DNA from: Prevotella sp.
GTDB taxonomy: Bacteria > Bacteroidota > Bacteroidia > Bacteroidales > Bacteroidaceae
Direction: 5' to 3'
Assembly (NCBI GenBank): GCA_022779305.1
Contig: JALFSW010000060.1
Span: 1-55,213 of the forward strand
DNA: 55,213 nucleotides
In this document: in pieces, positions 53,154 through 55,213 of the stretch
Position numbering within the stretch: the stretch's first letter is position 1
How the letters are laid out: each line of letters starts with the position of its first letter
Position numbers and translations under genes: made by a program
Notes under the pieces: generated by a model
Seen by the model: only the letters and a program-made list of their open reading frames with translations
The model's database searches: none
Told to the model about the DNA's origin: nothing

Positions 53154-53972
53154 ATGGCAAAGAAAAATGAAATTATCGTCAAAGATGTAGCCATTAAGAC
53201 TATGACAAAAGATGGTATTGATTATATCTGCATTACGGACATTGCTCGGCAGAAGAATGTCACAGACCCCAATGGAGTAATAGCGAACTGGATGCGTAAC
53301 CGCAATACCGTGGAATTTCTTGGTATTTGGGAGACGCTTCACAATCCCAATTTTAATCCCCTCGAATTCGAGGGGTTTAGAAAGGAAGCAGGCTTAAATG
53401 CTTTCACGCTTTCGCCTACTCGTTGGATTGAAACCACCAATGCTATTGGGATTATTTCACAAGCAGGGCGCTATGGAGGTACCTTTGCCCAAACCGATAT
53501 AGCCTTCGAGTTCGCATCGTGGATTTCCGTTGAGTTCCGTCTTTACCTTGTCATGGAGTTCCAACGCCTAAAAGCCAAGGAACAGGAATTGATTGGTTGG
53601 TCAGCAAAGAGAGAACTATCCAAAATCAATTACCGTATTCATACAGATGCCATCAAAAGCCATTTGGTTCCCGAAGAAGTCATCCCAGCGCAAGCAAGCA
53701 TTATCTATGCAGAGGAAGCCGATGTACTGAATGTAGCAATGTTTGGAATGACCGCCAAGCAATGGCGAGAGGCAAATCCCGACCTAAAAGGCAATATACG
53801 CGACTATGCCACCATAAACGAACTGATATGCCTGTCAAATATGGAGAATATCAACGCAGTGCTTATCAATGATGGGGTGCCCCAAGGTGAAAGGCTCGTT
53901 AAACTCAATCAGATTGCCATCCAGCAAATGCAGGTGTTGGAGGGGAATAGCAATAGGAATCTGTTAAAGTGA
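53154..53972 (+). CDS. KilA-N domain protein
   Basis: A 272-residue protein. The first 140 residues match the KilA-N DNA-binding domain found in phage and mobile-element proteins: YICITDIARQKN, VIANWMRNRNTVEFLGIWE, AFTLSPTRWIETTNAIGI, and AQTDIAFEFASWISVEFRLYL. The C-terminal part (KLNQIAIQQMQVLE end) is a helical region of unknown role. KilA-N proteins often act as antirepressors or regulators. It is followed after 9 bp by the WYL gene, so they form a two-gene unit. Confidence 0.9.
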   Translation: MAKKNEIIVKDVAIKTMTKDGIDYICITDIARQKNVTDPNGVIANWMRNRNTVEFLGIWETLHNPNFNPLEFEGFRKEAGLNAFTLSPTRWIETTNAIGIISQAGRYGGTFAQTDIAFEFASWISVEFRLYLVMEFQRLKAKEQELIGWSAKRELSKINYRIHTDAIKSHLVPEEVIPAQASIIYAEEADVLNVAMFGMTAKQWREANPDLKGNIRDYATINELICLSNMENINAVLINDGVPQGERLVKLNQIAIQQMQVLEGNSNRNLLK

Positions 53973-53981
53973 AAGGCTTTT

Positions 53982-54878
53982 ATGACAGACAGGCTATATG
54001 CAAAATACATCTGGCTCATCTCCACAATCCACGATGCAGGCAAGATTTCGTTTGAGGATATTGCCCGCAAATGGGACGATGCGTATATCAATGATCTGCA
54101 CCAGCCATTGAAACTGCGAACTTTCCATAACCATCGAAATGCGATACTGATGCAGTTTGGGGTTGTGATAGAATGCCAAAGGGGCTCAAACCTATATTAT
54201 ATAGACAATCCTGATGCGCTGGAGAATGATTCTATCAACCAATGGTTGCTCGATTCTTTTGCTGTTAGCAATTTGTTGATGGACAACCGCTCTATCAGTG
54301 ATAGAATCATGTTGGAGGATGTGCCATCTGGAAGGTACTACCTCGAAATCATTACGTCTGCGATGCGTGAGAATCGCCAAATAGTGATTGATTATGAGGA
54401 TTTCTTTGGCAATACCATTCATGGGCTAAAGGTTAATCCTTACTTCATCAGATTGTTCAAACGCCGATGGTATGTGATGGCGCTTGTAATGCCAAGGAAA
54501 GAGATTCACCGCTTTGGACTTGATCGTATAAAGCGCATTGAGGTTTTGGATTCCAAGTTCAACTATCCAAAGGATTTTTCACCCCTTGATTATTATACAG
54601 ATTATTATGGCGTATTCCACTATGAGAAGCCTATGATTATACGATTGAAGGCCTATCGTGAGAAACCGAATTATCTGCGCTCACTTCCTCTGCACCATAG
54701 CCAACGTGAGATAGAGTCAAAAGCAGATTATACAATCTTTGAGTATAAGATAGCCCCAACCTACGATTTTATACAGGAAATTCTGAGTCATGGGAATCAA
54801 TTAGAAGTGCTTTCACCAGACACCTTCCGTCAGCAAATCAAGGCTATTATTCAAGAAATGCACGATTTCTATGAATAA
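53982..54878 (+). CDS. WYL-domain transcriptional regulator
   Basis: A 298-residue protein with an N-terminal winged-helix-like part (ISFEDIARKWDDAYINDLHQ, LKLRTFHNHRNAILMQFGVV), a middle WYL domain (IVIDYEDFFGNTIHGLKVNP and FKRRWYVMAL in place of the WYL triad), and a C-terminal WCX-like domain (APTYDFIQEILSHGNQLEVL). WYL proteins bind nucleic acid or cyclic nucleotides and often control defence or mobile-element genes. It is coupled to the KilA-N gene upstream. Confidence 0.92.
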   Translation: MTDRLYAKYIWLISTIHDAGKISFEDIARKWDDAYINDLHQPLKLRTFHNHRNAILMQFGVVIECQRGSNLYYIDNPDALENDSINQWLLDSFAVSNLLMDNRSISDRIMLEDVPSGRYYLEIITSAMRENRQIVIDYEDFFGNTIHGLKVNPYFIRLFKRRWYVMALVMPRKEIHRFGLDRIKRIEVLDSKFNYPKDFSPLDYYTDYYGVFHYEKPMIIRLKAYREKPNYLRSLPLHHSQREIESKADYTIFEYKIAPTYDFIQEILSHGNQLEVLSPDTFRQQIKAIIQEMHDFYE

Positions 54879-54916
54879 TTTCTTCTGATATGCAATCATG
54901 TTGCATATTCGTGCCA

Positions 54917-54924
54917 TAACTTTG
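54917..54924 (+). promoter_or_regulatory. Promoter -7 box (TAACTTTG) for the 58-residue protein gene
   Basis: TAACTTTG followed by CA, 19 bp before the ATG at 54944. Confidence 0.55.
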
Positions 54925-54943
54925 CACAAAAAATGAAAGAGTT

Positions 54944-55120
54944 ATGGCAAATATTGATGAACTTAAAAGATTGGGTGAAAGGTTCCCCAATAAGAATGTT
55001 GGGTGTGGCAATCCTGATGCGAAAATTCTGGTTGTCACGCAAAGAGAAGGAAATGAAGAGGTAGATTTTGAATTATTGCTGTCCGGTAAACCTTTTCCAC
55101 ATATAAAAGTTAAGGGCTAA
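54944..55120 (+). CDS. Small protein of unknown function (58 residues)
   Basis: A 58-codon frame, ATG to TAA, with its own promoter box (54917) and a terminator directly after. The sequence has LKRLGERFPNKNVGCGNPDA, then KILVVTQREGNEEVDFELLL. The GCGNPDAKILVV part faintly recalls the N-terminus of uracil-DNA glycosylase-like proteins, but the rest is absent. I do not recognise a family. It sits between the WYL regulator and a transposase start, a place where small accessory proteins are common. Confidence 0.6.
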   Translation: MANIDELKRLGERFPNKNVGCGNPDAKILVVTQREGNEEVDFELLLSGKPFPHIKVKG

Positions 55121-55150
55121 AATCCGTATTTGGATTTCAGCCCTTTTTGT
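55112..55150 (+). terminator. Terminator after the 58-residue protein gene
   Basis: Stem 55112-55125 with 55132-55145 (AGGGCT/AGCCCT core, one mismatch), a 6-nt loop and a T run. It overlaps the stop codon. Confidence 0.75.
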
Positions 55151-55158
55151 TACTTTTG
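55151..55158 (+). promoter_or_regulatory. Promoter -7 box (TACTTTTG) for the transposase gene
   Basis: TACTTTTG lies 24 bp before the ATG at 55183, directly after the preceding terminator. Confidence 0.5.
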
Positions 55159-55182
55159 TTTCTGCGATAAAATTTCAATAAC

Positions 55183-55213
55183 ATGGGCAAAAGTACACAT
55201 TTTATCGGACAGC
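55183..55213 (+). CDS. IS4-type (DUF4372) transposase, N-terminus only
   Basis: Ten codons reach the window edge: MGKSTHFIGQ. This is the usual N-terminus of DUF4372-containing IS4-family transposases of Bacteroidetes (MGKSTHFxGQPLYxQ). Only the start is in the window, so completeness and the second IS end cannot be judged. Confidence 0.6.
   Translation, partial: MGKSTHFIGQ

Noticed and set aside
52661..53154. tRNA-Pro as integration site of the KilA-N/WYL island
   Set aside because: The island is on the 5' side of the tRNA, no duplicated tRNA 3' end and no integrase gene are visible, so the usual signs of tRNA-targeted integration are missing.

Overview
The window reads as chromosome from a Bacteroidales bacterium, most likely Prevotella or a close relative. 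The evidence is the recurrent Bacteroidota-type promoter box TAnnTTTG ahead of many genes, the TamL/TamB pair, the MoxR/DUF58/Bat aerotolerance cluster, a class I fumarase, an M49 dipeptidyl-peptidase III, a DUF4494 protein and a DUF4954 protein. Two tRNA genes (Arg-ACG and Pro-GGG) are present. There is no rRNA operon and no CRISPR array.

Layout. About 1-2220 looks like the right end of a Mu-like transposable prophage: a membrane-protein tail, a small helix-turn-helix protein, a D12-class adenine methyltransferase, a divergent thymidylate-synthase-fold protein, a strong terminator, and three copies of a 12-14 bp end repeat. It abuts a nitroreductase gene that has lost its 5' half (2232-2717). 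From 3086 to 24968 lie housekeeping genes: a LolC/E-like permease, an aminotransferase, DUF4494, YggS, 5-formyl-THF cyclo-ligase, a BASS-type transporter, hflX-DUF4954-M16 peptidase, fumarase, a rarA-hydroxyacid dehydrogenase-TRIC operon on the minus strand, an acidic-tailed protein of unknown function, an AraC-type regulator, dipeptidyl-peptidase III and an AlkD-like protein. From 25465 to 33004 tamB and tamL form an overlapping minus-strand pair for outer-membrane biogenesis. From 33417 to 41975 runs the Bat operon (moxR, DUF58, a BatD-like protein, batA, batB, batC, and a batD-batE fusion), followed by a PAP2 phosphatase and queA. From 44468 to 49506 the minus-strand run typA-mtgA-pcrA faces away from rpsO. 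A LytS/LytTR two-component pair follows. Right of tRNA-Pro are a probable structured RNA, a KilA-N protein, a WYL regulator, a 58-residue protein and the first codons of an IS4-type transposase; this looks like an accessory segment.

The most unusual content is between the genes. Three repeat families recur. R1 is a ~201 bp MITE-like element with inverted ends CCCAAWTYGGTCATTAG, bounded by TTAA or near-TTAA, with five copies and one fragment. R2 is an 88-150 bp element found in four places, twice inside the Bat operon. R22 is arrays of a 22 bp unit whose core is the 15 nt palindrome AACTGAGSCTCAGTT; it occurs at five places, four of them between convergent genes. R1 ends coincide with stop codons of neighbouring genes, and one R1 copy lies in the predicted typA leader. 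No complete new defence system is visible. The strongest leads are the prophage-end DNA-modification module, whose thymidylate-synthase-like protein carries an Asp at the position that sets dCMP specificity, and the three repeat families.
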